The notes below the pieces were generated by a model that worked only from the letters and a program-made list of their open reading frames with translations, made no database searches and was not told the DNA's origin. This document shows, one piece after another, positions 1-5,439 of a stretch of DNA of 29,331 nucleotides. Origin of the DNA: a virus; IMG/VR virus record IMGVR_UViG_3300025759_000479, positions 1-29,331 of that record. One strand, 5' to 3'. Position numbers and translations under genes: made by a program. Numbering within the stretch: position 1 is the first letter of the stretch; each line of letters begins with the position of its first letter.

Positions 1-390
1 TGCGCTAAATGGTTCAACTTGTTCCCCGCTTATCTGCTCAACTTCTCGTTGATCAAGTTTAGGATCATAGATTATTCTGCGCGTTTTCCCCTTGACGCTC
101 GGTGCATAGTTATTTTTTTGAGTGATGTAGGCCGCGAGTTCCAACTGTTTAAGATAACGCCCGACCAACTGCCTCGAGATCTTTAGATCTACGCCAAGTC
201 TTTCAGTTGTAACGTAAGACGCACCCGCCTTGTTTGAATACATAGACAACGCAATTAAGACTCGAATAGCGCCCCGTGTGATCTTGCGATCATGAATGAC
301 TCGACAAGGAATAACAGCGAATTTTCTCAAGTCTTTAGCCCTGGGCGCACGTTTAATTTTTGGCGGGGTTTCATTTATTTCATATTCCAT
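1..390 (-). CDS. Winged-helix replication-initiator-like protein (partial, C-terminus outside window)
   Basis: An open minus-strand frame runs from ATG at 390 to base 1 without a stop: 130 residues, with the C-terminus beyond the window. After a basic, Pro-rich N-terminus comes a segment (residues about 25-90) of the type seen in plasmid and phage replication or regulatory wHTH proteins: FAVIPCRVIHDRKIT, then a helix with IRVLIALSMYSN, then the helix-turn-helix TTERLGVDLKISRQLVGRYL with a basic wing (QKNNY...KGKTRR). The predicted role is sequence-specific DNA binding, either as replication initiator or as early regulator. It is transcribed divergently from the early genes starting at 486, so it may also control the shared 95-base spacer. 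I infer the family from sequence character only. A simple transcription regulator is the main alternative. Confidence 0.6.
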   Translation of the reverse strand, partial: MEYEINETPPKIKRAPRAKDLRKFAVIPCRVIHDRKITRGAIRVLIALSMYSNKAGASYVTTERLGVDLKISRQLVGRYLKQLELAAYITQKNNYAPSVKGKTRRIIYDPKLDQREVEQISGEQVEPFSA

Positions 391-485
391 GATATGATTA
401 TTTTATCTTATGCCTTACCTTTTCGCATTAGATACGTCTTAATTATGTAACACATTTTTTTTAACTCTCACTTTGGAGGTAACAC
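391..485. promoter_or_regulatory. Divergent intergenic promoter region
   Basis: This 95-base AT-rich spacer separates the leftward wHTH gene from the rightward early genes, so it must carry at least one promoter in each direction or lie within longer transcripts. On the minus strand, TAAGAT and TAAAAT lie just upstream of the wHTH start and could serve as -10 elements. On the plus strand, TTAATT at about 430 is a weak -10 candidate. No consensus -35 is obvious. CCTTACC at 413-419 recurs in the other gene-free regions. Confidence 0.35.
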
Positions 486-716
486 ATGAAAAAGATCAAA
501 CTAAACGAACTTAAAAAGAGCGGGGAACTATTTTTTAAACTTAGCCCCGACGGCAACGCTGTGTATGTTCTAGGCGGTATGAACTCATACGGAACTAAAC
601 AGTTATATAGCCCTTATGATCGTGCGACCAAATCTTATATCTGCGTGAACTATGAAAACGGCAACGATCGTTTGATTAAAGCGAGCCGTGACGTTTTTAT
701 TGGCTTTGAATATTAA
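486..716 (+). CDS. Small early protein of unknown function
   Basis: This gene encodes 76 residues, starting at an ATG preceded by a good GGAGG (475-479). The N-terminus is Lys-rich (MKKIKLNELKKSG). The rest looks like a compact beta-rich single domain (YVLGGMNSYGTK, SYICVNYENGNDRLIKASRDVFIGF) without Cys pairs, membrane segments or a motif I recognise. It is the first gene of the rightward early block, 24 bases before the next start. It shares with four other genes a leader reading roughly ACTCACTTTGGAG. Its position suggests an early takeover or accessory protein, but that is inference from context. Confidence 0.6.
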   Translation: MKKIKLNELKKSGELFFKLSPDGNAVYVLGGMNSYGTKQLYSPYDRATKSYICVNYENGNDRLIKASRDVFIGFEY

Positions 717-739
717 TTCTTACTTTGGAGATAATAACC

Positions 740-1114
740 ATGATTGGATTTTATGATTTAGACACGAACACCCGCAACGTAATTGATTACGCCCTCGACA
801 TGATCTTGAATGACCTTTATGACGACATTGAGGCAGACATTAAAACTCATTTAAAAAAGAGCGTATCAGAGCATCAAACTAATTTGGCCATTGGCAGCAT
901 AGGGCTAACCGCCTTAGAAGATAAATTAGCCATGCACTATGAATACAGCGACTCATTAAGTAAAGAGCTCAACGCTTTTTTTTGGGGATTCTTAGGCAAG
1001 ATTAGACCGAACGAGGACGCTGTTGCATGGATAGGCCATTTTTTAGCTGGTGAAGTTGTAGAGCGTCAACCCGATAATTGGTGGCGCGAGCAAGATAAAG
1101 CGGAGGTTCAATAA
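740..1114 (+). CDS. Small acidic early protein of unknown function
   Basis: The preferred start is ATG at 740, nine bases after GGAG (727-730), giving 124 residues. A TTG at 725 would put the ribosome site inside the coding region and is rejected. The protein is acidic and mostly helical (YALDMILNDLYDDIEADIKTHL near the N-terminus), with Trp-rich C-terminal segments (AFFWGFLGKI, DNWWREQDKAEVQ). I recognise no family and see no signal or membrane segment. The stop overlaps the next start by one base (TAATG), so the membrane protein downstream is probably translationally coupled to it. Confidence 0.6.
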   Translation: MIGFYDLDTNTRNVIDYALDMILNDLYDDIEADIKTHLKKSVSEHQTNLAIGSIGLTALEDKLAMHYEYSDSLSKELNAFFWGFLGKIRPNEDAVAWIGHFLAGEVVERQPDNWWREQDKAEVQ

Positions 1115-1380
1115 TGGACTATTTTATTTTTGGCCTCGTTGATAACGGCGTCATGATCTTTGGCGCATTCACAGGGTTGGAGGTTGAAAAATACCTCCCG
1201 CCTCGCTTCCGTCTAGGCGTTCTCATGCCAATAGTTGGCGCGGGTATCGGCAACGCTTGCTCGGATTTTCTCGGCGGCCTTGTCGCTCTTAACGTGCCGC
1301 TAGCAGTCGGGTCGTTACTCGGCTGTATCGTGGCGCTTGCATTAATTCCAATTTTTAACTACTCACTAAGGAGCAAATAG
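1114..1380 (+). CDS. Small integral membrane protein
   Basis: The 88-residue protein is almost entirely hydrophobic, with likely membrane helices near residues 6-22, 34-57 and 60-82 and a short basic tail (YSLRSK). Gly/Ala-rich stretches such as PIVGAGIGNACSD suggest packed helices. GGAGG at 1102-1106 precedes the ATG, which overlaps the previous stop (TAATG). A holin is possible from size and topology. However, it sits in the early block on the opposite strand from the virion and lysis genes, so an inner-membrane accessory or host-modifying role is at least as likely. Function is not established. Confidence 0.55.
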   Translation: MDYFIFGLVDNGVMIFGAFTGLEVEKYLPPRFRLGVLMPIVGAGIGNACSDFLGGLVALNVPLAVGSLLGCIVALALIPIFNYSLRSK

Positions 1381-1381
1381 C

Positions 1382-1816
1382 ATGACTACAACATCATTTA
1401 AAGAAGTAATGGACGACTTAGAAAGTATCGAGCGACGCGCACAAGAAGCCTATGAATCTAGGCGTGATGAGCTCGCCGATATTTTTGAACGCATGGATAG
1501 ACAACTTGATAATAGTCTAGATGAAGGGCTTAAATTAGACCTCGAGAATGAAGCCTCCATTGAATGGCACAATTATGGCTTATCGTTTGACTACGTCGAG
1601 CCGTTTACGTTCGACGATCAGCGCGATGGATATTATCGTTTTCAAATCTCATGGGGTGGGCCGTCTGAAGAATTGCGCGCATGGTATGACAGCGAAGACA
1701 ATCTGCGCGCCCTTGAGTTTTGGTTCTTAGACTGGGGCGAAGGTGCAATGGTTGACGTGATCGACTGCTCAACCATGCGTCAAGCTATGCAGTGGAACTA
1801 TGATTTAATGAAATGA
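1382..1816 (+). CDS. WGGPSEE-motif small phage/plasmid-type protein
   Basis: This 144-residue acidic protein has an ATG eight bases after AAGGAG (1368-1373). Residues 1-60 are a charged helical or coiled-coil region (SIERRAQEAYESRRDELADI). The C-terminal half carries the pattern YYRFQISWGGPSEELRAWYD followed by LRALEFWFLDWGEGA. From memory, small proteins of unknown function on plasmids and phages end in a similar pattern (ISWGGPS... then FWFLDW). I cannot give it a biochemical role. It is the last gene of the first early block and is followed within about 20 bases by a strong terminator, so the block ends here. Confidence 0.6.
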   Translation: MTTTSFKEVMDDLESIERRAQEAYESRRDELADIFERMDRQLDNSLDEGLKLDLENEASIEWHNYGLSFDYVEPFTFDDQRDGYYRFQISWGGPSEELRAWYDSEDNLRALEFWFLDWGEGAMVDVIDCSTMRQAMQWNYDLMK

Positions 1817-1832
1817 TCAACTCGATCAAACT

Positions 1833-1858
1833 AGCCCGCCCCGTGCGGGCTTTTTTTT
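1833..1858 (+). terminator. Strong intrinsic terminator ending the first early block
   Basis: A perfect seven-base stem AGCCCGC / GCGGGCT with a five-base loop (CCCGT) is followed directly by a run of eight T (1851-1858). It lies 17 bases after the stop of the gene ending at 1816. This is a textbook rho-independent terminator and the clearest one in the window. Confidence 0.9.
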
Positions 1859-1991
1859 ACCCTTACCTTACCCTTACCCTCACCCTAAAAACCTCATACC
1901 GCGCGATTATGTGCGTTTAAAAATGATCAAACAGGCTCATTTTCATTAGATCTAAACTTTTCGATCTAAAAACATGATCATAAAAAAACAT
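1859..1991. other. Gene-free segment with CCTTACC repeats and clustered GATC sites; candidate origin or control region
   Basis: No gene with a credible start fits here. The segment begins with an imperfect pyrimidine-rich repeat (ACCCTTACC twice plus related units, 1859-1887). It continues AT-rich, with four GATC sites at 1924, 1949, 1963 and 1976, two of them extended to GATCTAAA. Two more GATC sites flank the terminator (1815 and 1824). The AT-rich stretch, the short repeats and the nearby operator fit a replication origin or control region, but nothing here proves that. Confidence 0.35.
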
Positions 1992-2020
1992 TTGAATTTG
2001 ATATAAAAGTGATATATCAT
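1992..2020 (+). promoter_or_regulatory. Candidate sigma70 promoter overlapped by a perfect palindromic operator
   Basis: TTGAAT (1992-1997) and TATCAT (2015-2020) are separated by exactly 17 bases, a good match to a sigma70 promoter for the block that starts at 2083. A perfect inverted repeat TGATATA-N7-TATATCA (1999-2019) covers the spacer and most of the -10, where a bound dimeric repressor would block polymerase. The partial wHTH protein at 1-390, or a regulator outside the window, is a possible ligand; that link is inference. Confidence 0.5.
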
Positions 2021-2082
2021 GTCCCTATGCGTGAACGATTCACAAGCGCATATTTTTTATTAACTTACTTTGGAGTAATAAC

Positions 2083-2256
2083 ATGACAGAAAATAAACCT
2101 ATTTACTATTACATTTGCAACGGTCAGATATGGTCAAACCTATCACGCGCGGAGGCATATGCAAATGAGTATTATGAAAAAACTAAAATCATTCTCGGCA
2201 TTGAAAGAGCAAGCGTTATTTTCAATCAAAAAACTCAACGTTACGAGGAGGCTTAA
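2083..2256 (+). CDS. Small early protein, 57 residues
   Basis: ATG at 2083 follows GGAG within the recurring leader ACTTACTTTGGAGTAATAAC. The frame encodes 57 residues and stops at 2254-2256, just before the next start at 2259. It begins MTENKPIYYYICNGQIWSNL. The layout, a short strand pair followed by a helix (SRAEAYANEYYEKTK) and a strand (RASVIFNQKTQRY), looks like a folded mini-domain rather than chance coding. It is the first gene after the promoter/operator at 1992-2020. No family is recognised. Confidence 0.6.
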   Translation: MTENKPIYYYICNGQIWSNLSRAEAYANEYYEKTKIILGIERASVIFNQKTQRYEEA

Positions 2257-2258
2257 TC

Positions 2259-2723
2259 ATGGGTTTAGATATGTATTTGACCGCAAGCAATTTTTTTTGG
2301 ACGCACGAGGAAAACGATAGCATTAAAGAAGCGCGCGAGATTATAGCTAAGACGCTAGGATTAAAAGACGCAAGCGAAGTTCAAAGCGTTAAATTAAACC
2401 TTGCTTATTGGCGAAAAGTGAATTGGATTCATAATTGGTTCGTAGTCAACGTGCAAAACGACGAGGATAATTGCGGGGAGTATTATGTATCACGCGAAAA
2501 ACTCGCAGAACTCAAGGAACTTTGTGACGAACTTATTGCAAGCCGTGACAAAGAAAAGGCTATGGAATTGTTACCGCCCGTTGCGGGATTCTTTTTTGGT
2601 AACGATACCGTTGAGGATAATTATTATTGGCAAAGCCTCAAATACACAAGCGATCAAATAGGGGATATTCTAACGCGCCCTCAACTCGCTAATTTTGACT
2701 TTCATTATTCAAGTAGTTGGTGA
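2259..2723 (+). CDS. MGLDMYL-family phage protein of unknown function
   Basis: This 154-residue protein has an ATG seven bases after GAGGAGG (2245-2251). The start MGLDMYLTA, the central AYWRKVNWIHNWFVVNVQN, the CGEYYVSREKLAELKELC motif and the end GFFFGN...YYWQSLKYT...FHYSSSW match, from memory, a family of conserved hypothetical proteins found widely in phages. Conserved Trp, His and Tyr residues suggest a ligand-binding or enzymatic pocket, but no activity is known to me. No membrane segment or signal is present. It lies in a tight early block with start-stop spacings of a few bases on either side. Confidence 0.75.
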   Translation: MGLDMYLTASNFFWTHEENDSIKEAREIIAKTLGLKDASEVQSVKLNLAYWRKVNWIHNWFVVNVQNDEDNCGEYYVSREKLAELKELCDELIASRDKEKAMELLPPVAGFFFGNDTVEDNYYWQSLKYTSDQIGDILTRPQLANFDFHYSSSW

Positions 2724-2728
2724 ATTAT

Positions 2729-2917
2729 ATGAATATCTTTTATAAGCACTATAAAAAACGCGGTGGCACGATATGGCAATGGCTCGGCGAACTTAACAAA
2801 CAAGGACGCCGTGAATTGCTGAATGATTTTATTAAAAACTGCAAGGCACGAGGTGATCGCAAACTAACAAAGTTTCACGAACGCCTTTTAAAAATAAGCG
2901 AGAGGTTATATGACTGA
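2729..2917 (+). CDS. Small basic protein, unknown function
   Basis: I choose ATG at 2729, five bases after the preceding stop, giving 62 residues. TTG and GTG codons just upstream overlap the previous gene and look less likely. The protein is basic and helical (KHYKKRGGTIWQWLGELNKQ, FIKNCKARGDRKLTKFHERL), a composition suiting nucleic-acid or membrane-surface contact. No strong ribosome site is visible, so translation is probably coupled to the gene before it. No family is recognised. Confidence 0.5.
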   Translation: MNIFYKHYKKRGGTIWQWLGELNKQGRRELLNDFIKNCKARGDRKLTKFHERLLKISERLYD

Positions 2918-2975
2918 CCTTGAACTTATCTCATTAGTGGTGGGCTGTTGGATAGTCTACCACTATTTTTTATAA
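2910..2975 (+). CDS. Possible 21-residue membrane microprotein
   Basis: ATG at 2910 overlaps the end of the previous gene by eight bases. It lies four bases after AGAGG and opens a 21-codon frame ending at 2973-2975. The product, MTDLELISLVVGCWIVYHYF plus a final Leu, is a short acidic head followed by one hydrophobic helix, the layout of a single-span membrane peptide. The gap between flanking genes (2918-2995) is otherwise empty. A frame this short can arise by chance, so the call rests on ribosome-site position and hydrophobic pattern only. Confidence 0.35.
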   Translation: MTDLELISLVVGCWIVYHYFL

Positions 2976-2995
2976 CTCATTAAGGAGTATTTTTT

Positions 2996-3190
2996 ATGTT
3001 ACAAAAACAGAAAATTAAAGTATTGGAAAGCAAACAATGGGATATAAACCCTAAAGGTTGTTATCTCGATCTCTATCAAGATGACTTTGAATCAACCCGT
3101 ATATGGCGTGATATTTGTGAGGTTATAGGCACATCACCTAACCAAGATCATGTTGTATTACTTGTATTCGGCACAAAAAGGGGGGATTAA
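2996..3190 (+). CDS. Small protein of unknown function
   Basis: The gene encodes 64 residues, with an ATG eight bases after AAGGAG (2982-2987), itself part of the recurring ACTCATTAAGGAG leader. The protein has a Lys-rich start, a central GCYLDLYQDDFESTRIWRDI segment and a hydrophobic C-terminal strand (DHVVLLVFGTKRGD). This suggests a small alpha/beta domain. No motif is recognised. The stop is two bases before the next start, so it belongs to the early block running on to the recombination genes. Confidence 0.55.
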   Translation: MLQKQKIKVLESKQWDINPKGCYLDLYQDDFESTRIWRDICEVIGTSPNQDHVVLLVFGTKRGD

Positions 3191-3192
3191 TT

Positions 3193-3459
3193 ATGAGTAA
3201 TCTTAACGTTTTAACTAAAGCACAACGCGAAAGTTTAGCGCAAGCTAAACGCTTTTATCGTAGGTATTATGGCTCGCTTGAGGGGTGGACGATCACCAAG
3301 TTTATAGGTATGAATGAAGATTCTTTTGGTGGCACGGCTTTTCCTCAATTCTTTATTAGAAAAGGTGACCAAGTTTCAATCATGGAAATCTCACAAGACG
3401 AGGAGGGTAACGGCGGAGGTTTTATCTTTCACGATCTTATGGAGGACAATCATGCCTAA
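3193..3459 (+). CDS. Small phage protein of unknown function
   Basis: This 88-residue protein is preceded by a G-run (GGGGGG at about 3180-3185) that serves as ribosome site. Residues 5-30 form a helix (LTKAQRESLAQAKRFYRRYY). The rest is predicted beta: LEGWTITKFIGMNEDSFGG, then FPQFFIRKGDQVSIMEISQD, then a Gly-rich turn and GFIFHDL. The FPxFxxRKGD...EISxDxEGNxGGxxF pattern looks like a small phage protein domain seen in other early regions, but no function is known to me. It overlaps the next gene by eight bases. Confidence 0.55.
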   Translation: MSNLNVLTKAQRESLAQAKRFYRRYYGSLEGWTITKFIGMNEDSFGGTAFPQFFIRKGDQVSIMEISQDEEGNGGGFIFHDLMEDNHA

Positions 3460-3613
3460 ACCTAAATATCTATTAAGTAAAAAGGAACTCGACGTTCTAT
3501 ATTCTGCCATGCTCGACCATGAGGATATGAATAACGACGATTATAAATATCAATGTTTAATTTGGCGTATCTTTGACAAGATCAAAGTAGCTAGGGAGGT
3601 AAATCATGGCTAA
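3452..3613 (+). CDS. Small protein of unknown function, 53 residues
   Basis: ATG at 3452 lies six bases after GGAGG (3441-3445) and gives 53 residues. The same frame is open further upstream to 3314, but that part lies inside the previous gene and lacks a ribosome site, so the short form is preferred. The sequence MPKPKYLLSKKELDVLYSAM is followed by an acidic linker (DHEDMNNDDYKYQ) and a helix (CLIWRIFDKIKVAREVNHG). It looks like a helical mini-protein. Its ends overlap both neighbours by eight bases, a sign of coupled translation. Confidence 0.55.
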   Translation: MPKPKYLLSKKELDVLYSAMLDHEDMNNDDYKYQCLIWRIFDKIKVAREVNHG

Positions 3614-3821
3614 TATATTAACCCAAGATCAAGTTTTTGAGATCGCTGACACGGTTTATTGTGCGGTGATCGAGGAACTAGGCATTACATCTCAATGCGT
3701 TGTGGATTATCCCGACGGCTCAGGCTCAACTGATACAGAAAAAGGATCAAATCTTTATTTTGTCATTGAGGACACAATTAAACACGCTATTAATTTTAAC
3801 GAATTGGAGGTAACACCATGA
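3606..3821 (+). CDS. Small acidic protein of unknown function
   Basis: This 71-residue protein follows a strong AGGGAGGT ribosome site (3593-3600). It is acidic, beginning MANILTQDQVFEIADTVYCA with a helix, then a Ser/Gly/Asp turn (DYPDGSGSTDTEKGSNL) and a second helix (FVIEDTIKHAINFNELEV). No DNA-binding or enzymatic motif is visible. Small acidic early phage proteins are often inhibitors or DNA mimics, but nothing in this sequence identifies a target. The end overlaps the next start by four bases (ATGA). Confidence 0.55.
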   Translation: MANILTQDQVFEIADTVYCAVIEELGITSQCVVDYPDGSGSTDTEKGSNLYFVIEDTIKHAINFNELEVTP

Positions 3822-4069
3822 AAACGTATCGAATATTTTTCAGAACTTACAACGAAAGCTATATAGACATCAATGCGGAGGGCGCTGACGAGGCGCTCGA
3901 GCATTTTGATAAACAAACATACGATCAACGGGCTATCAAGTCTGTTGATCACCATGTGAACCGTGAGCCCACGCACGTAAGCGAGATTCTTTTTAACGCA
4001 AGCGAGGAGCGCAAGGCTTTTAATATTTTCAACGAAATCAATAAGGAGCAAGCAAATTATGGTAGGTAA
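3818..4069 (+). CDS. Small protein next to the exonuclease, unknown function
   Basis: The gene encodes 83 residues, with GGAGGT just upstream of the ATG and a four-base overlap with the preceding gene. It begins with a beta-strand pair (MKTYRIFFRTYNESYIDINA) and the segment AEGADEALEHFDKQTYD, a strand-helix arrangement common in small phage proteins that handle a substrate through a short alpha/beta fold. The C-terminal half is charged (NASEERKAFNIFNEINKEQ). It overlaps the exonuclease gene by 11 bases and carries that gene's AAGGAG ribosome site inside its end. It may be a partner of the recombination module, by position only. Confidence 0.55.
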   Translation: MKTYRIFFRTYNESYIDINAEGADEALEHFDKQTYDQRAIKSVDHHVNREPTHVSEILFNASEERKAFNIFNEINKEQANYGR

Positions 4070-5015
4070 AGTCACACCATACGACATTATGACGGGCAGT
4101 AATCTGCCCGCCATGTTCGGTTTAAACATCTTTAAGAGTGCCAACGAGGTGCTACAAGAGGCTATTGACTACGTCAACGGCAACACACCTCAAGGTATTA
4201 ATGCAAACGAGGCTATGAATTGGGGCAACACCCTTGAACCCGTCATAGCACAACAAGCCTCAGTTCGATTAGGGCTAGGTAATCCAAGAACCAAGCATGA
4301 GAAGGCTGTATTCCATAAAGAGTGGCCTTTAGCTGTATCGCTTGACGCGACCGTTATGGGTGACGGGCGAGAGCAATACACCGACATTGATAAAGGCATT
4401 ATTGTTATGAATGATGACAAGCCTATCAAGCTTGACGGTGAGGGCTGTTTAGAGATCAAGGTTACGGGGAGCGAGGCAGAGTATGAACCCGCCCCGTATC
4501 GTGGCGTGTATCAACTGCAAGCGCAAATGGCATGCACCAATAATAGTTGGGGTGCTATCTGCGTTTTGTATCGAGGCACGATCATGCGTATCTTTATTTA
4601 CAAGCCTGAGCCTGAAATGCTTGAGCGTATCAAGGAAGTCGCTGAAGATTTTGCACGTCGTGTAGAAAAATACAGACAAGCTGAGGAAATAGAGTGGTAT
4701 GACATTTCCACAACGCGTGAGGCCTCTGCTATTTATGACGAAGCATTTGATAAAACCATAGAAGTGCCACAACTTGAAGATGATCTCAAGTGGCTGCTCG
4801 AAATCAATCAAGACTTGCGTCAACTCAATGAGTCTAAAGGCGTTGTTGAGGCTAGGGTTATGGCACAACTTAAAGAGGCAAGGTTTGGTCGATCAAAAAC
4901 ATTTATGGTTGAGTGGGGCAGTAGGACTTACAAGCCTCAACCTGAAAAAGTTATACCCGCCAAAGAGGGTTATACCGTTAGAAATAAAACACTTAAAGTA
5001 AAGGAGATTAAGTAA
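4059..5015 (+). CDS. YqaJ/lambda-exonuclease-like recombination nuclease
   Basis: This 318-residue protein has a YqaJ-type viral recombinase fold of the PD-(D/E)XK nuclease superfamily. Visible active-site pieces in order are E60 in NWGNTLEP, D96 in AVSLDAT, E132-I-K134 in CLEIKV, and Q152/Q154 in YQLQAQ. The C-terminal third is helical and charged. Such enzymes resect one strand of double-stranded DNA from ends, leaving 3' tails for an annealing protein. That partner, ERF, is encoded next with a one-base TAATG overlap, so the pair forms a phage two-component recombination system used in repair, concatemer formation or exchange. AAGGAG ten bases before the ATG supports this start. The function is well supported, the exact substrate preference is not. 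Confidence 0.9.
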   Translation: MVGKVTPYDIMTGSNLPAMFGLNIFKSANEVLQEAIDYVNGNTPQGINANEAMNWGNTLEPVIAQQASVRLGLGNPRTKHEKAVFHKEWPLAVSLDATVMGDGREQYTDIDKGIIVMNDDKPIKLDGEGCLEIKVTGSEAEYEPAPYRGVYQLQAQMACTNNSWGAICVLYRGTIMRIFIYKPEPEMLERIKEVAEDFARRVEKYRQAEEIEWYDISTTREASAIYDEAFDKTIEVPQLEDDLKWLLEINQDLRQLNESKGVVEARVMAQLKEARFGRSKTFMVEWGSRTYKPQPEKVIPAKEGYTVRNKTLKVKEIK

Positions 5016-5416
5016 TGGAAAACATTGCTAAGGCTTTTGTGCAAGCCCAAAAAGATTTTGCACCCGCGCTAACAGATAGCACCAATCCACATTTTAGAAA
5101 TCGATATGTATCTTTACAAGGTTCAATCGAAGCCGTAATTGGCTCACTTCATAAAAATGGCATAGCTTTAATACAGAAAACGCATGATTGTGATACGGGC
5201 GTGCGCGTGGAAACAATCCTTATCCACACTTCTGGGGAAAGTATGTCTGGTGGAGTGATTCATGTTCCCGCTGACAAACAAACACCGCAAGGTTACGGCT
5301 CGGCTTTAACCTATGCGCGTCGTTATAGTTTGATGAGCGCTTGCGGAATCGCACCTGAAGATGACGATGGCAATCTTGCAGAGCAAGCCGTAAAAGCAAA
5401 AAAGAATTTCGCCTGA
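5015..5416 (+). CDS. erf: ERF-family single-strand annealing protein (short form)
   Basis: This 133-residue protein carries the ERF core: NPHFRNRYVSLQGS (24-37), GIALIQ (49-54), HTSGES (71-76), then QTPQGYGSALTYARRYSL (89-106) and GIAPEDDDGN (111-120). ERF proteins bind single-stranded DNA, form rings and anneal complementary strands, here presumably the tails made by the YqaJ-like nuclease upstream. AAGGAG at 5001-5006 fixes the start, and the ATG overlaps the preceding stop (TAATG). The protein is shorter than the roughly 200 residues of P22 Erf because it stops right after the conserved core. The last codons contain an A-AAA-AAG slippery site and a hairpin, so a longer frameshifted form of 219 residues is likely. 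Confidence 0.88.
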   Translation: MENIAKAFVQAQKDFAPALTDSTNPHFRNRYVSLQGSIEAVIGSLHKNGIALIQKTHDCDTGVRVETILIHTSGESMSGGVIHVPADKQTPQGYGSALTYARRYSLMSACGIAPEDDDGNLAEQAVKAKKNFA

Positions 5417-5431
5417 TTCTGCCAGGCGGAG
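5398..5431 (+). promoter_or_regulatory. Candidate programmed -1 ribosomal frameshift site in erf
   Basis: In the ERF reading frame the codons GCA AAA AAG contain the heptamer A-AAA-AAG at 5398-5404, the most efficient -1 slippery sequence known in bacteria and the one used by E. coli dnaX. Five bases later comes a perfect stem CGCCTG (5410-5415) / CAGGCG (5423-5428) with a seven-base loop. Three weaker pairs (5407-5409 with 5429-5431) extend it. The zero-frame stop TGA (5414-5416) sits in the stem. A -1 slip joins residue 130 to a frame open to 5673, giving 219 residues. The hairpin also covers the GGCGGAG that would serve the downstream GTG start. Confidence 0.7.
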
Positions 5432-5439
5432 CAACGGAA

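Noticed and set aside
1859-1887. Telomere-like CCCTTA repeats as a linear-genome end
   Set aside because: Only a few imperfect units, internal to the genome with genes on both sides and no hairpin end or protelomerase; more likely a short control repeat.
3755-4144. Long minus-strand frame of 129 residues opposite early genes
   Set aside because: It lies fully opposite the genes at 3818 and 4059, has no ribosome site and its product looks like a mirror of coding sequence.
4449-4868. Minus-strand frames inside the exonuclease gene (also 4190-4459)
   Set aside because: They are antisense to a clear YqaJ-like gene and carry no recognisable domain or ribosome site.
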